Notes: a model not told the origin generated them from the sequence alone. 64,000 nt of DNA from Chitinophagaceae bacterium (GCA_016721085.1 JADKJI010000016.1:1-64000); one strand, 5' to 3'; shown: positions 1 to 9,702, counted from the first letter of the stretch. A program made the numbers and translations.

Positions 1-1010
1 CTTATTGTAAGGAATTATTAGAGTTTTTGCACAAACAGGTTAATGGGCTTTCTGAAGAAAATTTTACAGTTAGGCAACATTGGAGGGTGGTTGAGAAATA
101 CAGAGATATTTATCAATGGAATGCTTTATCAGAATTGAATATTAAAGAAGCCATTGATAGTATTGGATCTCTTGTTTTTGATCGAGATGAAGATGAACAG
201 GCAAAGCGTTTTGATCAGCTTTGTATCAATATGGAGTTGGATTTCCTGAAAAATTCTACTATTTCTGACACATATATTCAAGAGACTATACAATTGGCTA
301 GGTTTGCTTAGTAAGAAAGGGTCAATTCCCATAGTTGCAGCTAAAATGGCTACTATTATGGAAGTGCAGGCTGCACTTTTCTGGCAAGAACCAACAGTTA
401 ATAAGCTGGAGCATTTGCGAAAGGAATTAAGGTCGTTAATCAGGTTTATCGAGAAAAATCCTGGGCTTATTTTATACACAGACTTTCAAGATATTATCAT
501 GGAGGATCCTGGAGATCCTAAGCCAGTAGTCAATTCATGAATCTTGAAGCATATAGAAAAGGGTCACAGAGTATATTTTAAAGAATCGACATCATATTAC
601 GATACATAAGCTCAGGAATAACCAAAGATAAGCAGAACAGAATTACGGGAATTGGAAAAGATGCTCTTTGATCAAGGCGAACTTGGAACGCATGAACAAT
701 TTATAAAAGCGTATGGTGATCAGCCATTGGGTAAATTTATTCGTTCTATTGTTGGTCTTGAGCTACAGGCTGCAAATGAAGCATTCAGTAAATTCATAAA
801 CAATCCTTCTCTTAATGCTGCACAAATCCGTTTTGTAAATACAATTATTCAATATCTCTGTACAAATGGTATGATTGAAGCGGAAAAATTGTTTGAGCCA
901 CCTTATTCGGAAATTTCGGCAAATGGGGTGCTCGGGGTGTTTGTAATAATGAAGCTGCAAAGGTGGTCGCAATAATAGAAGATATCAATACTAAAACAAT
1001 GGCTTTATAA
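1..1010 (+). pseudogene. hsdR: Type I restriction enzyme R subunit (HsdR), C-terminal part, many frame breaks
   Basis: Pieces in all three forward frames join into one HsdR-like C-terminal region: 'FTVRQHWRVVEKYRD', then 'DEQAKRFDQLCINMELDF', then 'KKGSIPIVAAKMATIMEV', then a stretch around 540-660 that reads only with two or three frame changes, then 'ELGTHEQFIKAYGDQPLG' and 'FIRSIVGLELQAANEAF', ending 'AIIEDINTKTMAL' and a stop at 1008-1010. In intact enzymes this helical C-terminal region follows the helicase domains and contacts HsdM/HsdS; the nuclease and helicase motifs would lie left of the window. At least five one-base shifts occur in 1 kb, denser than elsewhere in the window, so true decay is as likely as sequencing error. 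The region is AT-rich compared with rpsA, which fits acquired DNA. The family call rests on remembered family sequence. Confidence 0.72.
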
Positions 1011-1030
1011 TTAATATAGTATTTGATGGC

Positions 1031-2376
1031 ATGTATCAAATTCTCACCATATATTTAATTGTAGGGGTTCTTTCATTAGTAGTATTATATTTTTGATTCT
1101 AAATCTGAATTTTTAGACAAGGTTTTCCCAAGTGGAGATCGTAAGCAATCTAATTCATTTCTTTTCTATCTGAAATGGCTCTTTTTGCCAATTTTCCTTT
1201 TTCGATTTTTAATAGTATTAATCGTATTCCTACCTATTTGGGGTTCTCTAAGTTGTATTACATTTTAAGAAATTATATAGGATACATCAAGAAAACAAGT
1301 ATTTCAATTATGATCTTATTTTGCAGCGATTGTTTTGGATAACTTTGATTCTGGATTTGATGAGTATTTCAAAGTGGCCTAAAGAATTAAATAGGTTTTC
1401 GAATTTTTAGTATTCCAATATTTATGAGCAAAAAGAGTTGGAAGAATTAATCCGCAGTAAGGAATTAGAAAAGCACTTCGAATAAAGAAAGCCGAGTTAA
1501 TTTTATTTGATTATCCAAGTAGAAATTGTTCGTATTCGAAGAAGCAGTGCTTTTGTAATATCTAGAATTCTACGATTAAAATATTTATTTCCTTGTGATG
1601 ATTTATTAATCAATAATACTATTCTTTCTTTCTATTGACGAGACGCGTTGATGGAGTTAATAGAATTGTTTTATGTAGTAAATTGGATGTTAAGAAAACA
1701 TTTATCATAGAATGTCGCGATTTCGATTTGAATAAATATCAAGGAGCTATTGGAAATTGAAAATTGCAAAGTTGCAATCTCGATACTTCGATATTCGATA
1801 AAATATCCAGATACTTGTCTTTGAGATGGGAACGTATTGTTATCCCCCTGTTTCTGATATAAATCATGGAGAATATTCAAGACTTCGAGATGAAACCAAT
1901 GCATTTATTTCAGCTATTGAGCCTGATTTAATTCAAGCATTAAAGTTTGTTCAAAATTCCTATTTTTAGATTTTTATCAGAAGTAGAAATTGTTCCATTT
2001 GGAAAAAATTAGAAAAGTCTCTAAAAAAATATTGCTGAAGCGCTGCCTAAATTAGGGAATCCTGCTTATGATAAAATGGACAAGATGTTGACTGGACATC
2101 GAAGTTTGAAAGATTTAGAGAATGAAATTATATTGATTTTCGAGCTAAAATATTTTTTGAAAACCGCTAATATTTTTATGAAACTGTCCAAAGAGATTCA
2201 GAAATTGATTTTTCTCAATGGTACTGGAGATACTAAGTTTCGAGCGTGAAATTAATAAGAGCATTGTTCAACTGATTCGGAAAAATTTAGGAATAAATAT
2301 GCCGGATTTTTATGATAAATATTTCGAGGGTGATGGTGATTATATTTGGAAAGATGTTGGAGATTTTAAAAGTTAA
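1031..2376 (+). pseudogene. Broken hypothetical membrane protein next to hsdR
   Basis: An ATG at 1031 opens a hydrophobic helix (MYQILTIYLIVGVLSLVVL). After a shift at a T run near 1093 it continues 'DSKSEFLDKVFPSGDRKQ' and a second hydrophobic stretch, 'LFLPIFLFRFLIVLIVFLPI'. Further protein-like fragments follow in changing frames: 'EQKELEELIRSKELEKHF', 'LGNPAYDKMDKMLTGHRS' and 'SIVQLIRKNLGINMPDFY', ending 'WKDVGDFKS' with a stop at 2374-2376. No family is recognised. Position just after hsdR and the same AT-rich composition suggest an accessory gene of the same acquired restriction locus, but that is inference. It could be one decayed gene or two; the join points are uncertain. Confidence 0.4.
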
Positions 2377-2833
2377 TTTCAATATGATGGATTCAAGAAC
2401 TGGTAATTACCTACCGCCTGGCTTAGGTCAATCTATATTGTCTTTAAGAAAATGTTATTGAAATTTGAAGATGTTGAACTATATGAAGAATTCATTTTAT
2501 TAAAAAAACAGTTTGTACTTTAAATTCCATTTAGAAACAAGTCAGCTCGTCACGGAAATAGTTGAATATGTTGATTTGTTGAGAATAAAAGATATTTCCT
2601 AAAGATTTTTATAATGAGAGGTTTAAAAAATGTGGTGAGGAGGGGTGTTCGTTGCTTAGCGATTCATAGCAATAATCTTGTTTTTTAGTTCCGGGTTTAC
2701 CTATTTCATGGTTTCGATTAAACTTTTTAACTTTTATATTTGGAGTAATTGTAGTCTTATGGTAGAATTTCCCCCCCCTGATCCTCAACCCCAAAAATCT
2801 CCCCAAATTCTTTTCTCCCTCCCGATTTTGCCT
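2377..2833. other. No intact gene; AT-rich junction upstream of rpsA
   Basis: Only short, inconsistent reading frames occur here. One fragment ('KFEDVELYEEFILLKKQF', about 2460-2520) may be a last remnant of the accessory locus. From about 2770 the sequence becomes C-rich and leads into the rpsA promoter region. Confidence 0.4.
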
Positions 2834-2841
2834 TATCTTTG
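2834..2841 (+). promoter_or_regulatory. TAnnTTTG -7 promoter element of rpsA
   Basis: TATCTTTG matches the Bacteroidota -7 consensus TAnnTTTG and lies 39 bases before the rpsA ATG. No clear -33 TTG at the usual spacing was seen. Confidence 0.5.
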
Positions 2842-2880
2842 CAGCCCCCGAAATTTTAAAACCCTTCGGGACTATTTATC

Positions 2881-4789
2881 ATGTTTTTTGATTTGATTGT
2901 TAAACAACTAAACGCTGATGCACAGGAGAACGCTGCGGCCCCCGCCGAAGCTTCTACAGCGACACCAACTGCACCTGTAGCCGAACCAGAAGTTGCCACC
3001 GCTCACGATGACTTCGACTGGAGTATCGACAAACGTAATGTGACCGCTTACACAAGAGGAAAAAGACAAGTACGATGTAGTGTATGAAGGCACATTCAAA
3101 TCTGTTACTGATGGCGAACTGGTTACCGGCGCTGTTGTGGCTCTTACCAAAACAGACGTGGTTATCAACATCGGTTTCAAAAGCGATGGTCTTATCTCTT
3201 TCAACGAATTCCGCGATTTGCAGGGTCTTAAGATCGGCGATGAAGTGGAAGTAATGGTTGTAGAGAAAGAAGACAGGGAAGGTCACCTGAACCTGAGCCG
3301 CAAACAAGCACGTATCACCCGTGCCTGGGAGCGCATCGTGGAAGTACACAAGACTGGCGAAGTTATCACCGGTATCGTTACTTCTAAAACTAAAGGCGGT
3401 CTTATCGTTGACGTGTTCGGTATGGAAACCTTCCTGCCAGGTTCACAGATCGACGTGAAACCGGTTACCGACTACGATCAGTTTGTTGGTAAGACTATGG
3501 AATTTAAAGTGGTTAAGATCAACGAAGCCATTAAGAATGCCGTAGTATCTCACAAGGCCCTTATCGAAAGCGATATCGAAGCACAACGTGCCGAGATCAT
3601 GAGCAAACTCGAAAGAGGTCAGGTACTCGAAGGAACTATCAAGAACATCACCGACTTCGGAGCCTTTATGGATCTTGGCGGTCTCGATGGTCTGTTATAC
3701 ATCACCGATATCAGCTGGGGACGTATCAGCCACCCTACAGAGGTGCTGAAACTCGACCAGAAACTGAAAGTGGTAGTATTGGATTTCGACGACGAGAAAA
3801 AACGTATCAGCCTTGGTCTGAAACAATTGACTCCTCATCCTTGGGATATCCTCCCAGATACTATCACAGAAGGTTCTGTGGTGAAAGGTAAAGTTGTAAA
3901 TATCGAAGATTACGGTGCATTCCTGGAAATCATGCCGGGTGTTGAAGGTCTTGTTCACGTAAGTGAAATTACCTGGGCTAACACGCCAATCAATGCTAAA
4001 GAGTTCTTCAAACTGGGCGATGAGCATGAAGCTAAGATCGTGACACTTGATAAAGCAAATCGTAAGATGAGCCTTTCTATCAAGCAAATGAGCGAAGATC
4101 CATGGAGCACAATAGAAAACCGCTTCCCTGAAGCAAGCCGTCATAGCGGTCTGGTGAAAAACATCACTCCTTATGGCGTATTTGTGGAACTGTCTACCGG
4201 CATCGGTGGTATGATCCATATCAGCGACCTCAGCTGGCTGAAGCGTTTCAACCACCCTTCCGATTATACGAAGGTGGGAAGTCATATCGATGTAGTGATA
4301 CTCGGTATCGACAAAGAAAACCGCAAGCTGCAGTTAGGACATAAGCAACTCGAAGAAGATCCTTGGAATGCCCTACAGGATACGTTCGCTGTAGGTACAT
4401 TGCATGAGGCTACTGTTATCCGCAAGGACGACAAGGGTGCTGTTGTTCAACTCCCTTACGGTCTCGAAGGTTTCGCGCCTAACCGTCACCTGAACAAGGA
4501 AGATGGTAAGACCGTTCAAGCCGACGAAACAGCGCAGTTCGTAGTGATCGAATTCGATCGTAACGAGAAGCGTATCGTTCTCTCACACACTCGCATCTGG
4601 GAGCAATCCAAAGAAGTAGAGAAAGAAGCCGTGAAGAAAGAAGCACGTGTGGAAGCAGAAAAAACCAAGAAAGCAGTTAAGAACATCCAGGGCAAGGTAG
4701 AAAAAGCTACACTTGGTGACCTGGGTGCATTAGCTGAGATCAAGGCGAAGCTGCAGGAAGGTGAGAAGGGTGAAGAAGAGGCTAAATAA
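2881..4789 (+). CDS. rpsA: 30S ribosomal protein S1, one frame break near the N-terminus
   Basis: S1 binds mRNA on the 30S subunit and helps unfold it for initiation. Six S1 (OB-fold) repeats can be followed, beginning near 'TFKSVTDGELVTGAVV', 'GEVITGIVTSKTKGG', 'GQVLEGTIKNITDFGAF', 'GSVVKGKVVNIEDYGAF', 'HSGLVKNITPYGVFVEL' and 'GTLHEATVIRKDDKGA'. An Ala/Pro-rich N-terminal segment precedes them, and a charged Lys/Glu-rich tail ends 'EKGEEEAK'. Total length is about 636 residues, as expected for Bacteroidota S1. The reading changes frame near 3055-3065: 'NVTAYTR' should continue 'EEKDKYDVVYEG', which needs one extra base. Because rpsA is essential, this is almost certainly a sequence error. 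A terminator follows 24 bases after the stop. Confidence 0.95.
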
Positions 4790-4812
4790 GACGTATAGTT
4801 TAAGATAGCTTT

Positions 4813-4846
4813 AAAGGCGTTCGCGAAAGCGGGCGCCTTTTTTTTT
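4813..4846 (+). terminator. Rho-independent terminator of rpsA
   Basis: A 7-bp stem (aaaggcg / cgccttt) with an inner gc-rich loop is followed by a run of nine or more T, just after the rpsA stop. Confidence 0.8.
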
Positions 4847-4922
4847 GGGGGTAGCGTTTTTGAGTAGGTTTTCACGCAAAGGCGCAAAGGGGTATTCTTT
4901 TTTTGATAGCCTCTGGTTTTTA

Positions 4923-5190
4923 TTTAAGGCGCAACGAAACAGCCAATACAAATACATTTAACCGCAGAGACGCGGAGACGCAGGGGAATACAGCATATGT
5001 AATTTTAAACTGGGGGAGGGAAGGCAACAGCGTAATTATTTACCTCGGGCCCCGCCTTCGCAGGGGTGACGGTAAGAGTTTGATTAATGGCAGGGTTCAC
5101 AATTACTCAAGAAGTATAACTCTGCGTCTCCGCGTCTCTGCGGTAAAAATGTATTTGTATTGGCTGCTGGCTGTTTCGTTGCGCCTTAAA
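4923..5190. repeat. Long inverted repeat with CGCAGAG core and unique outer arms
   Basis: The left arm (4923-4983) and right arm (5122-5190) are near-perfect reverse complements. Each carries an outer part (tttaaggcgcaacgaaac), a middle part (agccaatacaaatacattt) and the core (accgcagagacgcggag). The right arm has one 7-base insertion, a local duplication of ctggctg. About 138 bases separate the arms. The element overlaps the 3' end of the convergent HAD phosphatase gene and encodes its last residues. Confidence 0.85.
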
Positions 5191-5906
5191 TTACATTCAG
5201 AGTCTAACCTTAAAGAAAAAAACATTGCGCCTTTCAAAAAAAAATCACCCCCAAGAACCTCCAATTCCTTCTCCGTGAAATCCGCCAGGCTCTCGAGTTT
5301 GCAGTCCGCTGCATCCCACCTATTCTTATAATGCTCCTGCGGTGCCGGCACCATCACACACTTCATCTTCGCCGCTTTCGCCGCAATCATTCCGTTAAAC
5401 GAATCTTCGAATACGATACACTGAGTGGGTTGTACACCCAACTGCTGCGCCGCTTCCATGAACACCTGCGGATGTGGCTTACCGTAAGGAAGCTTTTCAG
5501 CAGAGACTTTTGCTTTTAGATAGTGGGCTATTTCCAGTTTTTCCACCACCACATCTATCAACTTCATCGGTGAGCTGGAGGCGATGGCGATGTTGAAATT
5601 GCGCTCGGCGAAGAAGGGGAGGATATAATCCACTCCGGGCATTACGATGCCCTTGGTTCGGATTTTTTCGCGGGCTGTATCTTCTATGAATGTGATGGCT
5701 TCGGGGGCATGGACCATGCTTACCTTATATAATCTAAACCAATGTTCGAGCCATTCGGGGGTGCGGAGGCCCTTGGTATTATCATATTGCTCTTCGGTGA
5801 GACTGATTCCGAATTGGGCGAGGGCTTCGAGGCCTGCTTCCTGCCAGAGGGGTTCGGAGTCGATGAGGAGGCCGTCCATGTCGAATAAGACTGTGTTCAA
5901 TTGCAT
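5103..5906 (-). CDS. HAD-superfamily phosphatase (HxpB/YniC type, beta-phosphoglucomutase-like)
   Basis: This is a predicted sugar- or hexitol-phosphate phosphatase. The HAD motif I is 'VLFDMDGLLIDSEP' with nucleophile D9 and acid/base D11. Motif II is in 'IAIASSSPMKLID', motif III Lys in 'KLPYGKPHPQVF' and motif IV in 'CIVFEDSFNGMIAAK'. A helical cap lies between motifs I and II. Homologues of this type are about 220 residues. Here the recognisable protein ends at 'LEVLGGDFF' (residue 223), and about 44 more residues are translated from the intergenic inverted repeat. A run of nine A (5236-5244) lies exactly there; with eight, the frame would stop directly after 'GGDFF'. The tail is therefore either an indel artefact or a genuine repeat-encoded extension. 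Substrate cannot be told from sequence. Confidence 0.88.
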   Translation of the reverse strand: MQLNTVLFDMDGLLIDSEPLWQEAGLEALAQFGISLTEEQYDNTKGLRTPEWLEHWFRLYKVSMVHAPEAITFIEDTAREKIRTKGIVMPGVDYILPFFAERNFNIAIASSSPMKLIDVVVEKLEIAHYLKAKVSAEKLPYGKPHPQVFMEAAQQLGVQPTQCIVFEDSFNGMIAAKAAKMKCVMVPAPQEHYKNRWDAADCKLESLADFTEKELEVLGGDFFLKGAMFFSLRLDSECNLRRNETASSQYKYIFTAETRRRRVILLE

Positions 5907-6278
5907 GTCGCGAAGATTAAAAAGTGCGGGTTCTCAGGGTTTGGGTTAAGGTCCTGGGTCCTATTCCACCCGGGGGGGGTAGGAGAAGGCAACTGATTAA
6001 ATATTTGTAACTCCTACGATTATTAGTTTCCGAAAAGAAGTCGTTTCGCAATTTGTTTGCTTTTGCTTTCCAGCTCCTCCCCTTGGGGAGGTGGAAGGGG
6101 CCAACTTTTGACCCTCCGGTGCGGGAGTTTGAGTAATTTATAGACCCCAATTAAAAAGCAACGCGAACCCACCTCAAACAACCCAATAATATCGACCTAT
6201 CCCCTTTAGGGGCAGAGTTAACCCTAGTTCCCAACTTTTCCTTACTTTCACCCCCTGATTGTTTGTCAAACGCAACCC
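5907..6278. other. Intergenic, no gene seen; small GC palindrome
   Basis: Divergent gap between the HAD gene and plsC. It holds a 16-bp perfect palindrome, cctccccttggggagg (6076-6091), and a G run near 5970-5978. No protein-like reading frame or clear promoter was seen. Confidence 0.5.
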
Positions 6279-7046
6279 ATGAGCTCATTAGTAGATAGAA
6301 TAAAACATACTAATATAGTCCGGAAGATGGTGTATGCCGTGGTGGGAGTGTTTTCCTATCCCGGACTCATGTTTTTCAATAAGTTGCAGATTTCGGGGAC
6401 GGAGCATATCTCGAACCTGCCCAAGAAGAACGTCCTTTTCGTTAGCAACCACCAGACCTATTTCGCGGATGTAATCACCTTCTTACATATATTCTGTGCG
6501 GTGAAATGGGGTAAGGAGAACCGCCTGGGTATCCCTTATTACCTGCTCAATCCCTTCACCCATGTGAACTATGTGGCCGCCGAAGAAACCATGAAGGATA
6601 GCTGGATCAGCCGCCTTTTCGCCATGGCGGGAGCACTGACGGTAAAACGCACCTGGCGCTCCGAAGGACAGGAAGTGCGCCGCAACCTCGACCCATCAGA
6701 TACTAGAAAGATACAAAGAGCCCTGGCCGATAACTGGGTCATCACATTCCCGCAAGGCACTACCAAACCCTTCGCCCCCGGAAGAAAGGGAACGGCCTAT
6801 ATAATAAAGGAGAACCGTCCTGTGGTGATACCTGTAGTGATCTCGGGTTTCTGGAGAGCATTTAATAAGAAAGGACTCAAATTCAAGAAGAAGGGATCGA
6901 TGCTCTCAGTTACCTTCAAAGAGCCCCTCAATATAGATTATGATGCATCTACCGAATCCATCCTCGATACGGTGATGAATGCCATCGAACAAAGCAAGGA
7001 CTATATGCTGAAAGGACCGCATCACTGGCTTAAGATCGACAAGTGA
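6279..7046 (+). CDS. plsC: 1-acyl-sn-glycerol-3-phosphate acyltransferase (PlsC family)
   Basis: Transfers an acyl chain to lysophosphatidic acid at the inner membrane in phospholipid synthesis. The catalytic block is 'VSNHQTYFAD' (H58, D64), followed by the phosphate-binding block 'FPQGTTKPFAPGRKGTAY' and 'RPVVIPVVISGFW'. The His and Asp are separated by five residues rather than the textbook four, which I believe is common in this Bacteroidota subgroup. A hydrophobic segment lies at residues 18-33. The length of 255 residues is normal. The stop overlaps the start of the next gene by four bases (ATGATG/TGATG), so the two are likely translationally coupled. Confidence 0.9.
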   Translation: MSSLVDRIKHTNIVRKMVYAVVGVFSYPGLMFFNKLQISGTEHISNLPKKNVLFVSNHQTYFADVITFLHIFCAVKWGKENRLGIPYYLLNPFTHVNYVAAEETMKDSWISRLFAMAGALTVKRTWRSEGQEVRRNLDPSDTRKIQRALADNWVITFPQGTTKPFAPGRKGTAYIIKENRPVVIPVVISGFWRAFNKKGLKFKKKGSMLSVTFKEPLNIDYDASTESILDTVMNAIEQSKDYMLKGPHHWLKIDK

Positions 7047-8254
7047 TGATGCGACACTTATCTCCCACAATCATTAGACTGTTTGTATTTGTAACAGTAT
7101 TACTATCTGGCTATACGGCATCTGCTCAGTATTCCATCTCTGGTACTGTACTGAATGATGCCACGGGCAAACCTCTGGGAGGTGCGAGTGTGTATATCAA
7201 TGGATCCACTATCGGAACCGTCACTAGTGATTCAGGCACTTATACACTTCGGAATATCAATACCGGTTTTTATGAAGTGGTAGTCTCTTATGTGGGATAT
7301 CAGACCCTCGTGTATAAAGCGGCGATTCAAAATATTGACCTCAAAATCACTTTCAAATTACAACGTAAGGTAGAAGAGATGCGCAATGCAGTGGTATTGA
7401 GTGATGCGGTGCGGGAAAAATGGATGAAGATATTCCTTGATAATTTTTTGGGAATAACCGAACCCGCCAAGCGATGTAAGCTGGTAAATGATGAAGAGGT
7501 ATTGTTTGAAACGGATGATGAGAATCCGAAAGCGATAAAAGCTTATTCGGCAGTTCCACTGATTATAGAGAACAAACAGTTTGGGTATCGTATCCATTTC
7601 CAGTTAGAATCTTTTTTCTTTGATCCTGCTGAAGGACGTACTTTCTTCTATGGGTACTCGAGATTTGAGGAATTGAAAGATAAAGAGAAAGTCCCGGGGC
7701 GCTACCTCCGTGAGCGCACAGCCTATTATAAAGGCAGCACCCTGCATTTTTATCATTCCCTGATAGCACATACATCAGCAGCAGAGGGCTTTTCAATGCA
7801 ATTGATTAAGCAAGTGGATATGAGTGGGAAGAAAAAGATGGTACTAGCGGTTCCTGGTAGTCCTCGTAAAGTGCAAGCGCAACCCTCGAATGAGGTGAAT
7901 GTAGCGGTACCGATTATTGCTGATAGTATATTTCAGAAAGATACAGCTGTTGGCAGTTCATTATTTACGTTAAGTTTTGAGAGTAAGTTACGGGTGAAGT
8001 ATGCGAAGAATCCGGCTGGCAAGAAATTCCTGATGATGCATGCGATGGTAGAAGGGGCTATGTATGATGGAGCCATATCATATATAGAAATGCTGGAGCG
8101 GCCGGTGTACATGGATGCGCAGGGGTCGTTGTATAATCCGATGGGGTTGCAGTTTAGTGGGTATTGGGGGTTTGAGAAGGTGGGGAATATGTTGCCTGTT
8201 GATTTTAAGTTGGTTCAAGAGGTTTATAGGTTCCATTTTGTTCCAGAGGGCTGA
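7043..8254 (+). CDS. Secreted carboxypeptidase-regulatory-like domain protein
   Basis: A Sec signal peptide ends near 'TASAQ' (residue 28). It is followed by a CarboxypepD_reg-like beta-sandwich: 'YSISGTVLNDATGKPLGG', 'ASVYINGSTIGTVTSDSG', 'YEVVVSYVGYQTLVYK'. This is the fold found at the N-terminus of TonB-dependent SusC-type receptors. No plug or barrel follows; the remaining ~290 residues are a periplasmic domain I do not recognise. It is coupled to plsC by a 4-base overlap, so a role in the envelope is plausible. The last residues ('RFHFVPEG') and the stop codon lie inside the left arm of the adjacent palindromic repeat, so this C-terminus is repeat-encoded. Confidence 0.8.
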   Translation: MMMRHLSPTIIRLFVFVTVLLSGYTASAQYSISGTVLNDATGKPLGGASVYINGSTIGTVTSDSGTYTLRNINTGFYEVVVSYVGYQTLVYKAAIQNIDLKITFKLQRKVEEMRNAVVLSDAVREKWMKIFLDNFLGITEPAKRCKLVNDEEVLFETDDENPKAIKAYSAVPLIIENKQFGYRIHFQLESFFFDPAEGRTFFYGYSRFEELKDKEKVPGRYLRERTAYYKGSTLHFYHSLIAHTSAAEGFSMQLIKQVDMSGKKKMVLAVPGSPRKVQAQPSNEVNVAVPIIADSIFQKDTAVGSSLFTLSFESKLRVKYAKNPAGKKFLMMHAMVEGAMYDGAISYIEMLERPVYMDAQGSLYNPMGLQFSGYWGFEKVGNMLPVDFKLVQEVYRFHFVPEG

Positions 8255-8393
8255 GTAATATTAATTATTGGCATTTGTATTTTTAATTTTATAACCGCAG
8301 AGACGCAGAGACGCAGAGGAATGGCCCCTGCGTCTCGCGGCATCAAACAAAAAAAATGCTATTAGTCGGCCCTCTGGAACAAAATGGAACCTA
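8227..8393. repeat. CGCAGAG-core palindrome, 'ggttcc' arm class
   Basis: Outer arms taggttccattttgttcc (from 8227) and its complement ending at 8393 pair with only two mismatches over 34 bases. The core is accgcagagacgcagagacg with a shortened right half. It lies between convergent genes and includes the stop codon of the upstream gene. Confidence 0.85.
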
Positions 8394-8413
8394 TTGAACT
8401 TATTGAACGCAAC

Positions 8414-8935
8414 TCATTCTTTTACAAACAACGCACTAAGCTCCGCCGCATCACTCGGCCTCATCTTCCCACCAAGTATCAATCTTAGTTGCCTTCTTCT
8501 CAGCGCCCCATCAAACAATTTTTTCTCCTCTTCAGTTTCAGGAACCACTTCATTTACGGGTCGGGATTTACCGTTAGGGTCGAGGGCCACGAAAGTGTAG
8601 TAGGCTTCGTTGCTTTTGTATTTATATTGATGGAGGACGTCTTCGCCCCAAACTTTCATGTGAATTTCCATGCTGGTATTAAAAGCACGGGTAACCTTGG
8701 CTTCTATATGCACCACATTACCCAATTTGATGGGAGATTCGAAAGAGATATTATCTACTGAAGCCGTAACTACCGGCGAACCACAATGTTTCATTGCCGA
8801 TAGGGCAGCGGCGATATCCATCCAGTACATAAGGCGGCCACCCATGAGGTTACCGAAGGTATTGGTATCATTGGGGAGTACTAGCTCGGTCATTACTACG
8901 AAAGATTCGATGGCTTTCTTTGCTTTGGGATCCAT
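8414..8935 (-). CDS. Acyl-CoA thioesterase (hotdog fold, YciA/BFIT type)
   Basis: Hydrolyses acyl-CoA to free acid and CoA in the cytoplasm. The hotdog signature is 'NTFGNLMGGRLMYWMDIA' with the following 'VVTASVDNISFESPIKLG', typical of the YciA/acyl-CoA hydrolase family. The length from the chosen start (MDPKAKKA) is 173 residues. The frame stays open further upstream, but that part translates the neighbouring AT-rich repeat ('FQIFKFSSFQIS') and is not protein-like, so the internal ATG at 8935 was chosen. A TATCTTCG element, one base off the -7 consensus, lies just upstream on this strand. Confidence 0.88.
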   Translation of the reverse strand: MDPKAKKAIESFVVMTELVLPNDTNTFGNLMGGRLMYWMDIAAALSAMKHCGSPVVTASVDNISFESPIKLGNVVHIEAKVTRAFNTSMEIHMKVWGEDVLHQYKYKSNEAYYTFVALDPNGKSRPVNEVVPETEEEKKLFDGALRRRQLRLILGGKMRPSDAAELSALFVKE

Positions 8936-8980
8936 GGGGGGAGTTTGCGCGAAGATAGTTGAGAATGAGGTAATGGATGA

Positions 8981-9146
8981 GGAAATTTGGAAAGATGAAA
9001 ATTTGAAGATTTGGAAATTAAACAGCCAATACAATTTACCGGGAGGGCGAGAGACGCAGTGTGAGAGGAAAGTCACTCTGCGCCTCGGGGTGCTGTTCCC
9101 GGCTGTTCATTTTCAAATTCTCAAATCTTCAAATTTTCAAATTCCT
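8981..9146. repeat. CGCAGAG-core palindrome, 'gatttgaaaatttg' arm class
   Basis: The left outer arm is a string of gaaaatttgaagatttgg words and the right arm is its complement (caaattctcaaatcttc). Inside are cagccaatacaatttacc and a degenerate core, agacgcag..ctctgcgcct. It separates the thioesterase start from the thioredoxin stop; the right end touches the coding end of the latter. Confidence 0.75.
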
Positions 9147-9684
9147 AATGCGCTTCATTCATCCGAAACCTCTTCGCAATCAACTCCAACTGCGCATCAC
9201 CAATCTTCGACGTCTTCTTCAACAACGTAATCCAATACTCCACTTCTTTCTGATTCGCGGGGCAACCGGTGTTTTGAAGTTCACCTTTATCATCCTTCAT
9301 TCTTGAATCGGCGATGAGTTCGCCTTTTTTATCGAGGATGACCCAGAAGGGGAGGCCGCTGGTTTCACCGTGGAATTTTTTCATGATGTCCATGCCACCG
9401 GGATTTTCGAGAGCTACTTTGGCTTTTGATTCCTGAACGGTGAGGTGTTCGATTACATAGTATTTATCGAAGTTGGCTTTTATGCTTGGGTCGTTTAGTG
9501 ATGAATCCATCTTATGGCACCAACCGCACCAGGAGGCGTGGAAGATGAGAAGGATGTTTTTGTTTTCTGCTGTGGCTTTGGCGATGGTGAGCTCCATTAC
9601 TTTCTCGGCGGCAGGCGGAGGGGCTTGGGCGAAGAGAGTTGAGGAGAAGATGGTTAAGGCGAGGAGGAATGTAGTGTGTTTCAT
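9145..9684 (-). CDS. Secreted thioredoxin-like protein
   Basis: A signal peptide (MKHTTFLLALTIFSSTLFAQ) is followed by a thioredoxin fold of the thioredoxin_7/DUF255-like group. The redox motif 'ASWCGWCHKMD' has Cys at 53 and 56, and a cis-Pro is likely in 'SGLPFWVILDKKGEL'. It probably acts in the periplasm as a disulfide reductase or sensor. At 179 residues its length is ordinary for a single-domain secreted thioredoxin. Partner unknown. Confidence 0.88.
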   Translation of the reverse strand: MKHTTFLLALTIFSSTLFAQAPPPAAEKVMELTIAKATAENKNILLIFHASWCGWCHKMDSSLNDPSIKANFDKYYVIEHLTVQESKAKVALENPGGMDIMKKFHGETSGLPFWVILDKKGELIADSRMKDDKGELQNTGCPANQKEVEYWITLLKKTSKIGDAQLELIAKRFRMNEAH

Positions 9685-9702
9685 AATTGAATTTACGTAA
9701 TA

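Noticed and set aside
3695..4285. A 196-residue reverse frame inside rpsA
   Set aside because: Shadow of the S1 coding sequence; codon pattern and composition follow the forward gene.
4903..5331. A 142-residue forward reading frame across the inverted repeat
   Set aside because: It translates both arms of the palindrome, has no protein-like core and overlaps the well-supported HAD gene on the other strand.
8936..9076. N-terminal extension of the thioesterase
   Set aside because: Residues are translated from the gatttgaaaatttg repeat and precede a normal family start.
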